Source: Paraburkholderia rhynchosiae | GTDB taxonomy: Bacteria; Pseudomonadota; Gammaproteobacteria; Burkholderiales; Burkholderiaceae | DNA: 64,000 bases | Assembly: GCF_002879865.1 (NCBI RefSeq) | Contig: NZ_PNXY01000012.1 | Coordinates: 1 to 64,000, forward strand | Reading direction: 5' to 3' | Position numbers and translations under genes: made by a program | Notes under the pieces: generated by a model | The model's input: the letters and a program-made list of their open reading frames with translations, nothing else | The model's database searches: none | What the model was told of the DNA's origin: nothing | Shown here: positions 1 through 9,959 of the stretch, in pieces | Numbering within the stretch: the first letter of the stretch is position 1 | How the letters are laid out: the number at the start of each line of letters is the position of its first letter

Positions 1-215
1 CGGTCGCTCACTCAACGTACTGACGAAGTGTCCAGCCATCTTTCAACGGCCTGACCTTCCTTTCATTACTGTGTGAGACTTGATACTTCCGCTTTACGGC
101 AGACCCCGAAGGATCCACCTCGCGTCGCGCATCAAGCGCCCACACTTATCGGCTGTTAATTTTTAAAGATCATTCGCTTGGAAGCTCTGCTTTCTTCGCG
201 TCCGTCATCAAACGG
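1..215 (-). other. leader of a 16S rRNA operon (left edge)
   Basis: Read leftward, this is the untranslated leader preceding a 16S gene that lies beyond the left edge. A boxA-like antitermination element, CTTTAAAAATTAACAG, lies at about 153-168. It is followed by GTGTGGGCGC, as in E. coli rrn leaders, and by a stem-prone stretch. No mature 16S sequence is present. The assignment rests on resemblance to rrn leaders. A 16S-23S spacer carries a similar boxA but would not have the strong promoter seen just upstream. Confidence 0.75.
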
Positions 216-222
216 GAGGCGA

Positions 223-290
223 ATTATGCGATGTGGCCCGCACCCCGTCAACCCCCTCAGTGAAATTATTTTCGAAAATTTCAGAACTGC
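223..290 (-). promoter_or_regulatory. rRNA-type sigma70 promoter with UP-like element
   Basis: On the minus strand TTGACG (251-246) and CATAAT (228-223) are separated by exactly 17 nt, close to sigma70 consensus. An AT-rich tract at about 262-290 (GAAATTTTCGAAAATAATTT) lies directly upstream, where an UP element would bind the alpha subunit. Transcription would begin near 216 and run into the rRNA leader. Confidence 0.75.
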
Positions 291-404
291 GAGAAACCGC
301 CCTTTCTTCTAACGAGAAGAAATAGTTAGATATCCGATCTATTTCCCGAGGCTTCACTGCCTCACTCGTAACCACGCAATGACGGTGCCGTACCTACTCG
401 CCGC

Positions 405-1049
405 TCACCCGATCAATTCTTCCGGCGTAAAGCGCCGCGCGCCCCAAGCCTGAGCCAATCTTTCGCAGCGGCCAAGCCGTACCGTGCCGCGCTCGAAGTC
501 GACGAATACAACCTCGTCCGCATTCAGCGGGCGCGTCGCCTCATCAGTCGTGCGGCCGTCGGTCAGAATCCAGAGCCAGCGCTGCTGCGCGGGTTTGCGG
601 CGCGCACTGCGCTCCAGCAATTGCGTTGCGCGTCGAACGCCGGACGCGAACGGCGTGCCGCCACCACCGCCGACTGGCCCAAGCCAACGCTCATTCCACC
701 AGCGCGGCACTGCGGGACCGAAACGCAGGTCCGCGCCCGCTCCGCCGAAGCAAACAAGCGCAGCCTCGGCACGCATGGCGCTGGCGCGGTCGAACAGTGC
801 AATCAGCAATCCTTTGGCAAGCGAAAGCCGCTGGCCGGCCAGCATGGAACCGGAACAATCGAGCACGAAGCAATGCAGTACGCCGCCGCGCGGCGCCTCG
901 CGCACGAAACGCAGATGCTCGGCAGTCAATGCGTGTTGCCCCTTTCGTCCCACCTGTCCCATCGCCGCAAACGTCTGCGGCCATGCGATACGCCGGCCAT
1001 GCATGCCACGCGGATGACCCCGTGAATCGCCGTGCGAATCCACACACAC
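405..1049 (-). CDS. VWA-domain chelatase partner (ChlD/CobT-like)
   Basis: A von Willebrand factor A domain protein of about 200 residues, the expected partner of the ChlI-type ATPase encoded just upstream. A MIDAS metal site is visible: DCSGSM at about residues 64-69, a conserved Thr in the glycine-rich GGGGGTPF near 131, and LTDGR near 161. In Mg- and cobaltochelatases the VWA subunit couples the AAA+ ring to the large catalytic subunit, here CobN. It is the last gene of cobW-cobN-chlI-VWA, 74 bp after chlI. The start is uncertain: the first in-frame codons are GTG in a CA-repeat and a good ATG lies at 1004. It is much shorter than full ChlD, which also carries an AAA domain, so it is a stand-alone VWA form. 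Confidence 0.85.
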   Translation of the reverse strand: MCVDSHGDSRGHPRGMHGRRIAWPQTFAAMGQVGRKGQHALTAEHLRFVREAPRGGVLHCFVLDCSGSMLAGQRLSLAKGLLIALFDRASAMRAEAALVCFGGAGADLRFGPAVPRWWNERWLGPVGGGGGTPFASGVRRATQLLERSARRKPAQQRWLWILTDGRTTDEATRPLNADEVVFVDFERGTVRLGRCERLAQAWGARRFTPEELIG

Positions 1050-1123
1050 ACACGATTGCGTGCCCGCCCGTTGCCGCCATCGGAAACCGCTGCGAGAGTC
1101 AGCGGCGGAGCCCTTCCGATGGC

Positions 1124-2197
1124 TCAGCGTTTTTTTACACTAAGCGGTATGACGCCTTTGACGTGCGCGGTCGCAGTCGGCTCTGGCGGCAGATAGCCCC
1201 AATCGCAATCGCCGGCAGCATTGGCAGACCGAGATACGGCAGAACGCTGCGGCAGATCCCCCGCCACCGCTTCAGATTGGCTATCGCGCACATCGCCAGC
1301 CGATGATGTCTCGCGATGATGCCGCCTATGCACGAGCACCGCCTCCGCGACCCGCTCGACATGCTGCGAACTCACCGCCTCCGCCTGCTCGAACGCCGCG
1401 AGCGCACGGGCCGCGCGAAGCATCACGAGGTCGGCGCGCAAGCCATCCACGGCCGCGTCGATGCACAACGCGCTGACATGCGCATGCACGGCATCATCGA
1501 AAGAAAGCTGCGGCAGCGCGTTGCGTGCCGCGTGAATTCGCTCGACGTACTGTGCCTGCTGTCCCGCATAACCCGCGCGAAAACCAGACGGATCGAGATC
1601 GAACGCGAGCCGCGCCTTCACAATCTCCTCACGCACGCGCGGCTCGAAACAGTTCTGCAATTCGACCATCAAGCCGAAACGGTCGATCAATTGCGGCCGC
1701 AGTTCGCCCTCCTCCGGATTCATGGTGCCGATCAGTACGAAGCTCGCTTCATGACTATGCGAAACACCATCTCGTTCAACAGTATTCACGCCACTCGCCG
1801 CGGCATCGAGCAATGCATCGACTAGCGCATCGGGAAGCAGATTCACCTCATCCACATACAGCACGCCGCGATGCGCTTTCGCGAGCAGCCCCGGCGAGAA
1901 ACGCACAGCACCGTCGCGCAGCACGGTTTCGATGTCGAGCGTGCCGATCAAGCGATCCTCGCTCGCGCCAAGCGGCAGATTCACCAGTTGCCCTTCTGGC
2001 AGCAACTCGGCGAGGGCGCGTGCCGCCGTGGACTTGGCCGTGCCGCGCGGCCCACTCACGAGCACGCCACCGAGTCCCGGATCGATCGCGGCGAGCAGCA
2101 ACGCCTGCTGCAACGACGCCTGGCCGATCAACGCGGCAAACGGAAACGCGGGCCGCTGTGCCGCGTGTTGCTGTGCATCTTGCGTGACTGCATTCAT
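1124..2197 (-). CDS. chlI: ChlI-type AAA+ ATPase of the cobaltochelatase
   Basis: A 357-residue AAA+ ATPase of the magnesium chelatase ChlI/BchI family. Walker A, GPRGTAKS, is at residues 49-56 and the Walker B stretch VLYVDEVNLL is near 112-121; both are intact. In Mg-chelatase this subunit forms the ATP-hydrolysing ring. Next to cobN it most likely powers cobalt insertion, replacing the CobS/CobT pair of Pseudomonas denitrificans. Its start overlaps the end of cobN by ATGA, so the two are translationally coupled. The last 60 or so residues are low-complexity and look less conserved than the core. Confidence 0.9.
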   Translation of the reverse strand: MNAVTQDAQQHAAQRPAFPFAALIGQASLQQALLLAAIDPGLGGVLVSGPRGTAKSTAARALAELLPEGQLVNLPLGASEDRLIGTLDIETVLRDGAVRFSPGLLAKAHRGVLYVDEVNLLPDALVDALLDAAASGVNTVERDGVSHSHEASFVLIGTMNPEEGELRPQLIDRFGLMVELQNCFEPRVREEIVKARLAFDLDPSGFRAGYAGQQAQYVERIHAARNALPQLSFDDAVHAHVSALCIDAAVDGLRADLVMLRAARALAAFEQAEAVSSQHVERVAEAVLVHRRHHRETSSAGDVRDSQSEAVAGDLPQRSAVSRSANAAGDCDWGYLPPEPTATAHVKGVIPLSVKKR

Positions 2198-5100
2198 ATC
2201 TGCGTTCCTTCAATCTGCTGTTCGCTCGCGAGCAGGTGCTGTTCAACTTGCGCGCGGTAGTTGCCAGGCGCCTGCCACAGGCCGCGTTGCATCGCTTCGA
2301 GCAGACGCTCGCAAATCGAATGCAGCGCATGCGGATCGTGCCGTTGCAAGAACTCGCGCGTGTCCGCGTCGTTCAGATAAGCATCGGTGACGAGCGCATA
2401 TTGATGATCCGCGACCACGCGCGCAGTCGCGTCGTAGCCATACAGATAGTCGACGGTCGCGGCGATCTCAGCAGCGCCCTTATAACCGTGACGCTTTACG
2501 CCATCGAGCCATTTGGGGTTGACCACGCGGGAGCGGACCACGCGCGCGATTTCCTCATGTAGCGTGCGCACGCGCGGCGCAGCCGGATTGCTGTGATCGG
2601 CGTGATAAACGCTCGGCTGATTGCCCGCCAGATGCCGCACGGCCGCAACCATGCCGCCCTGGAACTGGTAGTAGTCGTTCGAGTCGAGCAGATCGTGCTC
2701 GCGGTTGTCCTGATTCTGCAACACGACATCCATCGCGGCGAGGCGTGCGCCGAACGCGTGACGCGCCTCTTCGCCCGCGCTTTTCTGCGTGTACGCATAA
2801 CCGCCCCACGCCTGATAGGCATTCGCGAGATCCGCGTCGGTCTGCCATTGCTGCGAGTCGATCATGTCCTGCAAGCCCGCGCCATAGGCGCCGGGCCGCG
2901 CGCTGAATACGCGCCAGCCGGCACGCTTGCGCGCTTCCGTTGCGTCCATGCCCCGTGCGATCAAAGCATCGCGCTCGCGCAGCACGCGCGCGCGAATCGG
3001 ATTCAGTTCCTCCGGTTCGTCGAGTTCGGCGACGGCCTGCACCGCTGCATCGAACAAATGCATCACGTTCGCGAACGCATCACGGAAAAAGCCGGATACT
3101 CGCAGCGTGACGTCGATACGCGGCCTATCGAACGCTTCGATCGGCATGATTTCGAAGTCGGTCACGCGATGGCTGCCCGGCGCCCACTTCGGCCGTACGC
3201 CGAGTAACGCGAGCGCCTGCGCGATGTCGTCGCCGCCGGTCCGCATCGTCGCGGTGCCCCATACGGAAAGGCCGATCGCGCGCGGGTAATCGCCGTGTTC
3301 CTGCAAGTGCCGCTCGATCAACTGCTGCGCCGATTTCAAACCGAGCGACCACGCGGCTTGCGTCGGAACCACGCGCGTGTCGACCGAATAGAAGTTGCGG
3401 CCGGTGGGCAGCACATCGGGCCGCCCACGCGATGGCGAACCGCTCGGCCCTGGCGGCACGAAACGCCCTTCAAGGCCGCGCTTCAAATGCAGCATTTCCT
3501 GCGGACCGCATGCGTCGAGCCGCGGCAGCACGTCGTTGCGCAGACGCTCGATCACGCGCTGCGCTTGCGGCAAATTTGCTTCGGCAAATGCAGTCGACGA
3601 CGCGTCGCTCTGCTCGTCGCATACGCTACGCAGCATCTCTGCCGCGAGCAGTTCGAGACGCTCGCGCGTATCGCCGCAATGCCGCCAGGGCACATCGCTC
3701 ACGTGTTGCAGCATGTCGGGCCGCGGGCCGGTCCACAGCGCCGACCAATCCACCGACAACGGGTCGAAGAAATGATCGATCCGCAGATCGCGGGCCAATG
3801 CATCGATCAGACCGGCTTTGCCGCCTTGCCCGTCGCCCACTGGAAAACGCCCCAACGCGAGCAGTGTATCGCGTCGTTGCACGCCTTGCGGCGATTGGCC
3901 GAACGTGTGCAGACCGTCGCGAATCTGCGCTTCCTTCAATTCACAAAGCCACGCGTCGACGCGCGTGAGCAGCACGTCTTCATCGTCCTCGCCATTCGGC
4001 TCGGAGAGACTCAGTTCTTCATGCAGCTTATGTTCGACGATCGTCGCAAGAATCGTGCGCCGCAACAGCTTCGAGCGGCGTGGGTCGACCATCAGCGCTT
4101 CATAGTATTCGTCGACCTGGCGTTCGAGATCCTGCAACGGCCCATAGGTCTCGGCACGCGTGAGCGGCGGCATCAGGTGATCGATAATCACGGCTTGCGC
4201 GCGGCGTTTTGCCTGACTGCCCTCGCCGGGATCGTTGACGATGAACGGATACAGATGCGGCAGCGGCCCGAGAATCAGATCGGGCCAGCATGTATCGCTC
4301 AACGCGACACTCTTGCCGGGCAGCCACTCGAGGTTGCCATGCTTGCCGACATGCACGACCGCGTCGATGCCGAACTGATGGCGCAGCCAGAAATAGAACG
4401 CCAGATACGCATGCGGCGGCACCAGTTCGGCGTCGTGATAGCTCGCGTAATCGCCTTGCTCGCGCGAACGCGACGGCTGAATACCGACGAACACGTGGCC
4501 GCAGCGCCAGCCCGCAATCATGAAACGCCCGCGCCGCACTGTCGGGTCCTGCTCGGGCGGACCCCAACGCGCGTTCAATGCGTCGCGCGCTTCGGCAGGC
4601 AGCGCGTTGAAATGCGCGAGGTAATCGCTGAGTGCAAGGCTTTGCAACGCCGGCCGTAAATCGCGCACGACCGGGTCGTTGGTCACGCCGTCGGTGAGCT
4701 TTTTCAACAGCGCGTCGCCATTCGCAGGCACTTCGGCGAGACGATAACCTTCATCGCGCAGCATCGACAGAATGCCGATCACCGACGCCGGCGTGTCGAG
4801 CCCGACGCCATTGCCGATACGCCCTTCGCTCATCGGATAGTTGGCGAGAATCAGCGCAAGTTTCTTGTCCGCGTTATCGACCGAACGCAGACGGCACCAG
4901 CGGCGGCTCAATTCAGCGAGAAAACCCACGCGTTCGAGATCCGGCTGATAACGGACCACATCCACTTCTGTATGCGGGCAACGATACGCGAGTCCCTTGA
5001 AGCTGATCGCGCGCGTGATGATGCGGCCGTCCACTTCCGGCAGCGCGATATGCATGGCGATGTCGCGCGAATTGAGGCCTTGATTGTCCTTGAGCCAGTC

Positions 5101-6000
5101 CTCGCGATTGCCGCCGCTCAGGATTACCTGCAGCACTGGTGCATCGCCGGCGAGTGCGAGCGGCTCGGGGTCGTCGATGGCGGACGCGGCAAACGCAGTC
5201 GTATTAAGCACCAATGCCGCGTTATGTTGCGCGCACAGCGACTGCACGACTTCGCGGCTCATCGCATCTTTGAGCGACGTGATCGCAATCGGCAACGGGT
5301 TCAGACCTTGCGATTCGAGCGCCTCGATCAGCGCATCGAACACGGCCGTGTTGGCCGCCTGAAGATGCGCCTTGTAGAACAGAATCGCGGCGACGGGCGC
5401 GTCGTGCTGCCAGCGCGCCTGCCAGTCGGCAATAGTCGGCGTATCGCGTTCGGGATGGAAGAGCGACGCGGCGGGCAACGCGCGCGGCGGCGCAGGCTCC
5501 TGCCCCCAACCAAACGCGCGATGAGCGATGCAGCGCAGAAACGCCTCAGCATTCTGCGGCCCGCCTTCACGCAGATAACGCCATAGCTGATGGCATAGAT
5601 CGGCATCCGCCGTGCTGCGCGCGAGGAGATTGGGATCTTCCTGCAGATCGCCGGAAAACATCGCGAGCGTCTGCTGTTTGCGCTCGGCGAGCGCGACGAC
5701 CTGCTCGATGCCATACGGCCAATACGCTTCGCCGCCAAGATGATCGACCACTACGACGCGAGCATGTTGCAGCACATCTTCGACGTAGAAATCGACCGAT
5801 GCCGGTTGCCGCAAATACGTGACGTTCGCGAGGCGCACGCTTGGAAAACCCTCGCCGAGACGAGGAAACACGCTCGCCAGCAGCGACAGCGTTGTATCCG
5901 CGGAACTGAGCACGACGATGTGCGCGGGCCGCTGATCGATACGGATCACGCCTTGCGTATCGTCGACGAAACCGCCGGGCGTGGTGCGCAGTAAGTGCAT
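2194..6000 (-). CDS. cobN: cobaltochelatase large subunit CobN
   Basis: A 1268-residue protein of the CobN/BchH family, which holds the tetrapyrrole and inserts cobalt into hydrogenobyrinic acid a,c-diamide in the late-cobalt (aerobic) B12 pathway. The family signature is present in the middle of the chain: HVGKHGNLEWLPGK, then LPHLYPFIVNDPGEG and IIDHLMPPL. Length is normal for CobN. It starts at ATG 6000, just 6 bp after the cobW stop, and ends overlapping chlI. CobN implies an oxygen-dependent corrin route, consistent with bluB on the other arm. Confidence 0.96.
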   Translation of the reverse strand: MHLLRTTPGGFVDDTQGVIRIDQRPAHIVVLSSADTTLSLLASVFPRLGEGFPSVRLANVTYLRQPASVDFYVEDVLQHARVVVVDHLGGEAYWPYGIEQVVALAERKQQTLAMFSGDLQEDPNLLARSTADADLCHQLWRYLREGGPQNAEAFLRCIAHRAFGWGQEPAPPRALPAASLFHPERDTPTIADWQARWQHDAPVAAILFYKAHLQAANTAVFDALIEALESQGLNPLPIAITSLKDAMSREVVQSLCAQHNAALVLNTTAFAASAIDDPEPLALAGDAPVLQVILSGGNREDWLKDNQGLNSRDIAMHIALPEVDGRIITRAISFKGLAYRCPHTEVDVVRYQPDLERVGFLAELSRRWCRLRSVDNADKKLALILANYPMSEGRIGNGVGLDTPASVIGILSMLRDEGYRLAEVPANGDALLKKLTDGVTNDPVVRDLRPALQSLALSDYLAHFNALPAEARDALNARWGPPEQDPTVRRGRFMIAGWRCGHVFVGIQPSRSREQGDYASYHDAELVPPHAYLAFYFWLRHQFGIDAVVHVGKHGNLEWLPGKSVALSDTCWPDLILGPLPHLYPFIVNDPGEGSQAKRRAQAVIIDHLMPPLTRAETYGPLQDLERQVDEYYEALMVDPRRSKLLRRTILATIVEHKLHEELSLSEPNGEDDEDVLLTRVDAWLCELKEAQIRDGLHTFGQSPQGVQRRDTLLALGRFPVGDGQGGKAGLIDALARDLRIDHFFDPLSVDWSALWTGPRPDMLQHVSDVPWRHCGDTRERLELLAAEMLRSVCDEQSDASSTAFAEANLPQAQRVIERLRNDVLPRLDACGPQEMLHLKRGLEGRFVPPGPSGSPSRGRPDVLPTGRNFYSVDTRVVPTQAAWSLGLKSAQQLIERHLQEHGDYPRAIGLSVWGTATMRTGGDDIAQALALLGVRPKWAPGSHRVTDFEIMPIEAFDRPRIDVTLRVSGFFRDAFANVMHLFDAAVQAVAELDEPEELNPIRARVLRERDALIARGMDATEARKRAGWRVFSARPGAYGAGLQDMIDSQQWQTDADLANAYQAWGGYAYTQKSAGEEARHAFGARLAAMDVVLQNQDNREHDLLDSNDYYQFQGGMVAAVRHLAGNQPSVYHADHSNPAAPRVRTLHEEIARVVRSRVVNPKWLDGVKRHGYKGAAEIAATVDYLYGYDATARVVADHQYALVTDAYLNDADTREFLQRHDPHALHSICERLLEAMQRGLWQAPGNYRAQVEQHLLASEQQIEGTQI

Positions 6001-6006
6001 CTGCGC

Positions 6007-7122
6007 TTACGCCTGTTGCGCTACGGCGCCCGGCGCTATCGCGCCCGACTGCACGCCGAGCGCCGCGTCGAACGCGCGTTGCAGAGCGGCTTGGTCGAGG
6101 TCTTCACCGATCAGTACAAAGCGGCTCTGAGCGTTTTCACCGCCTTCCCCCGCTTGCCAGCGTCGATCGAAATAACTGTCGAAGCGGCGGCCCACGCCTT
6201 GAATCACGAGGCGCATCGCCGCGCCCGGCAATGCCGCAAAACCTTTCACGCGGTAAATCGTGTTGCTTTCCACGAGCGCTTGCAACGCGGCGATCGCCGC
6301 CTCACGTGACGGCACGTTTGCGTGCACGACCACAGAGTCGAATTCATCGTGATGATGGTCGGCGTCGTCCGCCGAACCGTGATGATCGTGGCGCAAGTGA
6401 ATCGTTTCTTCCGACGCGGCTTCGAGCCCCAACAACGCGTGCAGATCGAGCTGCCCCATCTGCGCCCGCACAATCTTCACTTGCGGCGGAATCTCTCCGC
6501 GAATCACGGCTTCAACCGCATGTTGCCGCGCCTCGTCGAGCAAATCGGTTTTGTTCAGAATGACCAGATCGGCCGCGGACAATTGATCTTCGAACAACTC
6601 GTGCAGCGGCGACTCGTGATCGAGATTCGGATCGGCTTTGCGTTGCGCGTCGACGGCGAGCGGATTCCCGGCGAACTGGCCGCTTGCCGCAGCGGGGCCG
6701 TCCACCACTGTCACTACAGCATCGACGGTGAAACTGCTTTTGATCTGCGGCCAGTTGAATGCCTGCACCAAGGGCTTCGGCAATGCGAGACCCGACGTTT
6801 CGATCAGCACGTGGTCGATCTGCTCGCGACGCTCCACGAGCTTTTCCATCACCGGGAAGAACTCTTCCTGCACCGTGCAGCACAGGCAACCGTTCGCGAG
6901 TTCATACAATTGCCCTTCGTTTTCCACACCGTTCTCGTCGCAACCTATGCCGCAGCCCTTGAGGATTTCGCCGTCGATACCGAGTTCGCCGAACTCGTTG
7001 ACGATCACCGCGATGCGCTTGCCGCCCGCATGCTGAAGAATGTGCCGCAGCAGCGTAGTCTTGCCGCTGCCGAGAAAGCCCGTGACGATGGTGACGGGGA
7101 TCTTGCGCATTTGAGTTTGCAT
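6007..7122 (-). CDS. cobW: CobW-family GTP-binding metallochaperone
   Basis: A COG0523 G3E-family GTPase. The P-loop GFLGSGKTT lies close to the N-terminus, the metal-binding GCLCC motif follows switch I, and a histidine/aspartate-rich stretch (HDHHG, ADHHHDEFD) sits before the C-terminal domain. CobW proteins are thought to deliver cobalt to the chelatase, which fits its place as first gene before cobN. The start is uncertain between codons at 7155 (GTG), 7134, 7122 and 7110; 7122 is chosen because MQTQMRK immediately precedes the conserved core. The gene lies about 200 bp downstream of a cobalamin riboswitch on the same strand, so it should be repressed by B12. Confidence 0.93.
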   Translation of the reverse strand: MQTQMRKIPVTIVTGFLGSGKTTLLRHILQHAGGKRIAVIVNEFGELGIDGEILKGCGIGCDENGVENEGQLYELANGCLCCTVQEEFFPVMEKLVERREQIDHVLIETSGLALPKPLVQAFNWPQIKSSFTVDAVVTVVDGPAAASGQFAGNPLAVDAQRKADPNLDHESPLHELFEDQLSAADLVILNKTDLLDEARQHAVEAVIRGEIPPQVKIVRAQMGQLDLHALLGLEAASEETIHLRHDHHGSADDADHHHDEFDSVVVHANVPSREAAIAALQALVESNTIYRVKGFAALPGAAMRLVIQGVGRRFDSYFDRRWQAGEGGENAQSRFVLIGEDLDQAALQRAFDAALGVQSGAIAPGAVAQQA

Positions 7123-7316
7123 CGTGAGGTCCATCCGTAGGAGTTGCACGTGCACGCCGGTGCTTTAGCGCGCGTTGGCGCGCATCATGTTTTTGCATCG
7201 CAAAACACGGGGACGAACGACGGCGTTGCCGCAACAACAGAAAGCAGAAACCTGAAAACGGGCATGAGGTCATGAACGCAGCGCCGCATCCCCGCGGCGT
7301 TCGTCCTTCGTGTTCC

Positions 7317-7560
7317 GGCCGGTATCCGGGCTGGCGAAAGCGCCGCTTCCCCTTCCCGGACGAGTGATTTCTCGCCCAGTGGTGATATGCCGACGCGGCC
7401 TTGCGCGTGGACATCGAAGCCGGCTCCGCGGCGCCATGCAAATCGCCATGACGTCACTTTTCGCTTACCGTTGCGGGGGCAGCACAGGTTGACCCAATCC
7501 ATGGCAGGCGGGCGCCCTGTTTCCCGTTTAACTGCATGCGCACGAGCGCGCACACGAGCA
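7317..7560 (-). ncRNA. cobalamin riboswitch controlling cobW-cobN-chlI-VWA
   Basis: On the minus strand the hallmarks of a cobalamin riboswitch appear in order: GTTAAACGGGAAACAGG near 7536-7520, the conserved GCTGCCCCCGCAACGGTAA at 7483-7465, a CCACTGGGC B12-box-like element near 7385-7376, and CAGCCCGGATACCGGCC near 7333-7317. A GC-rich hairpin at about 7315-7270 between the aptamer and cobW could be the expression platform. Binding of adenosylcobalamin is expected to reduce expression of the leftward operon. Confidence 0.92.
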
Positions 7561-7659
7561 CGAGAAGTGCGTGCGAGTGTAGGCCCCGAGCCTCACGCCG
7601 TCAAGGAAACGCAAGCCCGGCGCGGGCCTGCGTGTGCTATCGTAGGCGCGCGTTTGGTG

Positions 7660-7865
7660 CTCGCACATGCGTTCGCGTGTGCAGTTAAACGGGAAACAGG
7701 CAGCGCTTGCGCGCTCTACCTGTGCTGTCCCCGCAACGGTAAGCGACCTGCGGCGCAATTTTGTTGCGCCGCGCATGCGTTTTGGAGGCCACTGTCCAAC
7801 ACATTCCAACGAATGCGGACGGGAAGGCAAAGCGCGTGAGGCCGCCAGCCCGGATACCGGCCAGA
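7660..7865 (+). ncRNA. cobalamin riboswitch controlling cobA-cobE-cobO-cobB-bluB
   Basis: On the plus strand: a GCACATGCG/CGCGTGTGC stem, GTTAAACGGGAAACAGG at 7684-7700, the conserved GCTGTCCCCGCAACGGTAA at 7724-7742, a stem GCGGCGCAA/TTGCGCCGC, the B12 box GGCCACTGTCC near 7787, and CAGCCCGGATACCGGCC near 7847-7863. It is a near copy of the riboswitch on the opposite strand, 100 bp away. It precedes the cobA coding region by about 250 bp. Confidence 0.92.
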
Positions 7866-8111
7866 CGCGGAGGCGGCCGTGCGTTTCATGACGTCACGCC
7901 GCCGGCCGCCGGAATCCGCGGGGGACGGATGTGAAGGCGCTGAAGCACGATGTCGCGAATGGGTTCGCAACCCGCGTTTGCCGTCGTGCCTGAATATCTA
8001 GCTTCGAATGACTTCGATCTCTACTGTATTGCGCCCGTTCGCGCGCCGCACAGTTCCGTCCACGGCGGCATCGTGCGCGCCGTTCCTGCCGCCCCACGTT
8101 CGCCAGCCGCG

Positions 8112-8875
<764 letters not shown>

Positions 8876-8879
<4 letters not shown>

Positions 8880-9358
8880 AAACGCTTAGCGTTGGAATTG
8901 GCTGCCGCTTGCATACGTCGGCGGACGACGTTGAAACGGCAGTGCGGGCAGCGCTCGGTTCGCATGCATTCGAAGAAATCGCGACCGTCGCTTCAATCGA
9001 AACGAAATCGCATGAGCAAGGCTTGCTCGATTTCTGCGCGCGCCACGGGTTGCCGTTAAAGCTGTTTAGCCGCGAGCAGATTGCCGCGATGAATGCCGGC
9101 GAGCCGTGCGCGGTCGCGCGCAAGCATCTCGGCGTGGACGGTGTCTGCGAGCCCTGCGCGTTGCTCGCGGCCTCGCCTGACGCGTCGGTTCAAACTCGCG
9201 CGAACATCACCGCGCGTCAACAAACACAGACACCCGCTGCAACCACCGCACGCCTCATCGTCGGCAAGACCGTTTTGGCCGGCGTGACTGTGGCGATTGC
9301 ATCGGCAACACGCGTGCAAGCAGACAGCGCTACCATCACCCAACAGGACCTTTCATGA
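8876..9358 (+). CDS. cobE: CobE/CbiG C-terminal-domain cobalamin protein
   Basis: A 160-residue protein whose first 110 or so residues resemble CobE and the C-terminal domain of CbiG. It opens with VGIGCR, has a central segment containing FCARHGLPL, and a cysteine-rich end (GVCEPCALLA). CobE/CbiG act at the precorrin ring-contraction stage, although CobE itself has no firmly assigned reaction. The last 45 residues are Ala/Thr/Gln-rich and look like an unconserved extension. Both ends overlap neighbours by ATGA, so it is translationally coupled with cobA and cobO. Confidence 0.85.
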
Positions 9359-9957
9359 AGACCGATCCCGAATCGCATCAACGCATGACCGAACGCAGGC
9401 GCGAGGGTCACGAGAAGAAGCAGGCCAACGCGACTGTCGAAAAGGGTCTGCTGATAGTCAACACCGGCACCGGCAAAGGCAAGACGACCGCCGCCTTCGG
9501 CATGGCCGTGCGCGTGCTCGGGCACGGCATGCGCCTTGGCGTCGTGCAGTTCATCAAGGGCGCGCTGCATACGTCGGAGCGCGATTTTCTGGGCGCAATT
9601 GCCAACTGCGATTTCGTCACGATGGGCGACGGCTACACCTGGAACACCCAGAACCGCGACGCCGACATCGCCACCGCGCGCAAAGGCTGGGACGAAGCGC
9701 GCCGGATGATTGAAAGCGGCGACTATCAGATGGTGATCCTCGACGAGCTGAACACCGTGCTCAAGTACGAATATCTGCCGCTCGACGAAGTGCTGTCCGT
9801 TCTGAGCGCGCGCCCCGAGATGCTGCATGTGGTGGTGACCGGCCGTCACGCGCCGGATGCGCTGATCGAAGCCGCCGACCTCGTCACCGAGATGCGAATC
9901 GTCAAGCATCCGTACCGCGAGCAAGGCGTCAAGGCGCAACGCGGCGTGGAGTTCTGA
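9355..9957 (+). CDS. cobO: cob(I)yrinic acid a,c-diamide adenosyltransferase
   Basis: A 200-residue CobA/CobO/BtuR-type corrinoid adenosyltransferase, which moves the 5'-deoxyadenosyl group from ATP to Co(I) corrinoid. The P-loop variant NTGTGKGKTTAAFG is at about residues 36-49. VILDELNTVLKYEYL and VVVTGRHAP are family-typical. Length is normal. It starts within the cobE stop codon and ends 2 bp before the GTG of cobB. Confidence 0.95.
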   Translation: MKTDPESHQRMTERRREGHEKKQANATVEKGLLIVNTGTGKGKTTAAFGMAVRVLGHGMRLGVVQFIKGALHTSERDFLGAIANCDFVTMGDGYTWNTQNRDADIATARKGWDEARRMIESGDYQMVILDELNTVLKYEYLPLDEVLSVLSARPEMLHVVVTGRHAPDALIEAADLVTEMRIVKHPYREQGVKAQRGVEF

Positions 9958-9959
9958 GC

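Noticed and set aside
1..222. 16S-23S spacer or tRNA gene at the left edge
   Set aside because: No cloverleaf was found, and a strong promoter directly upstream fits an operon leader better than a spacer.
3295..4659. Plus-strand 454-codon frame
   Set aside because: Exact antisense of cobN; composition is typical of a high-GC shadow frame and no family is recognised.
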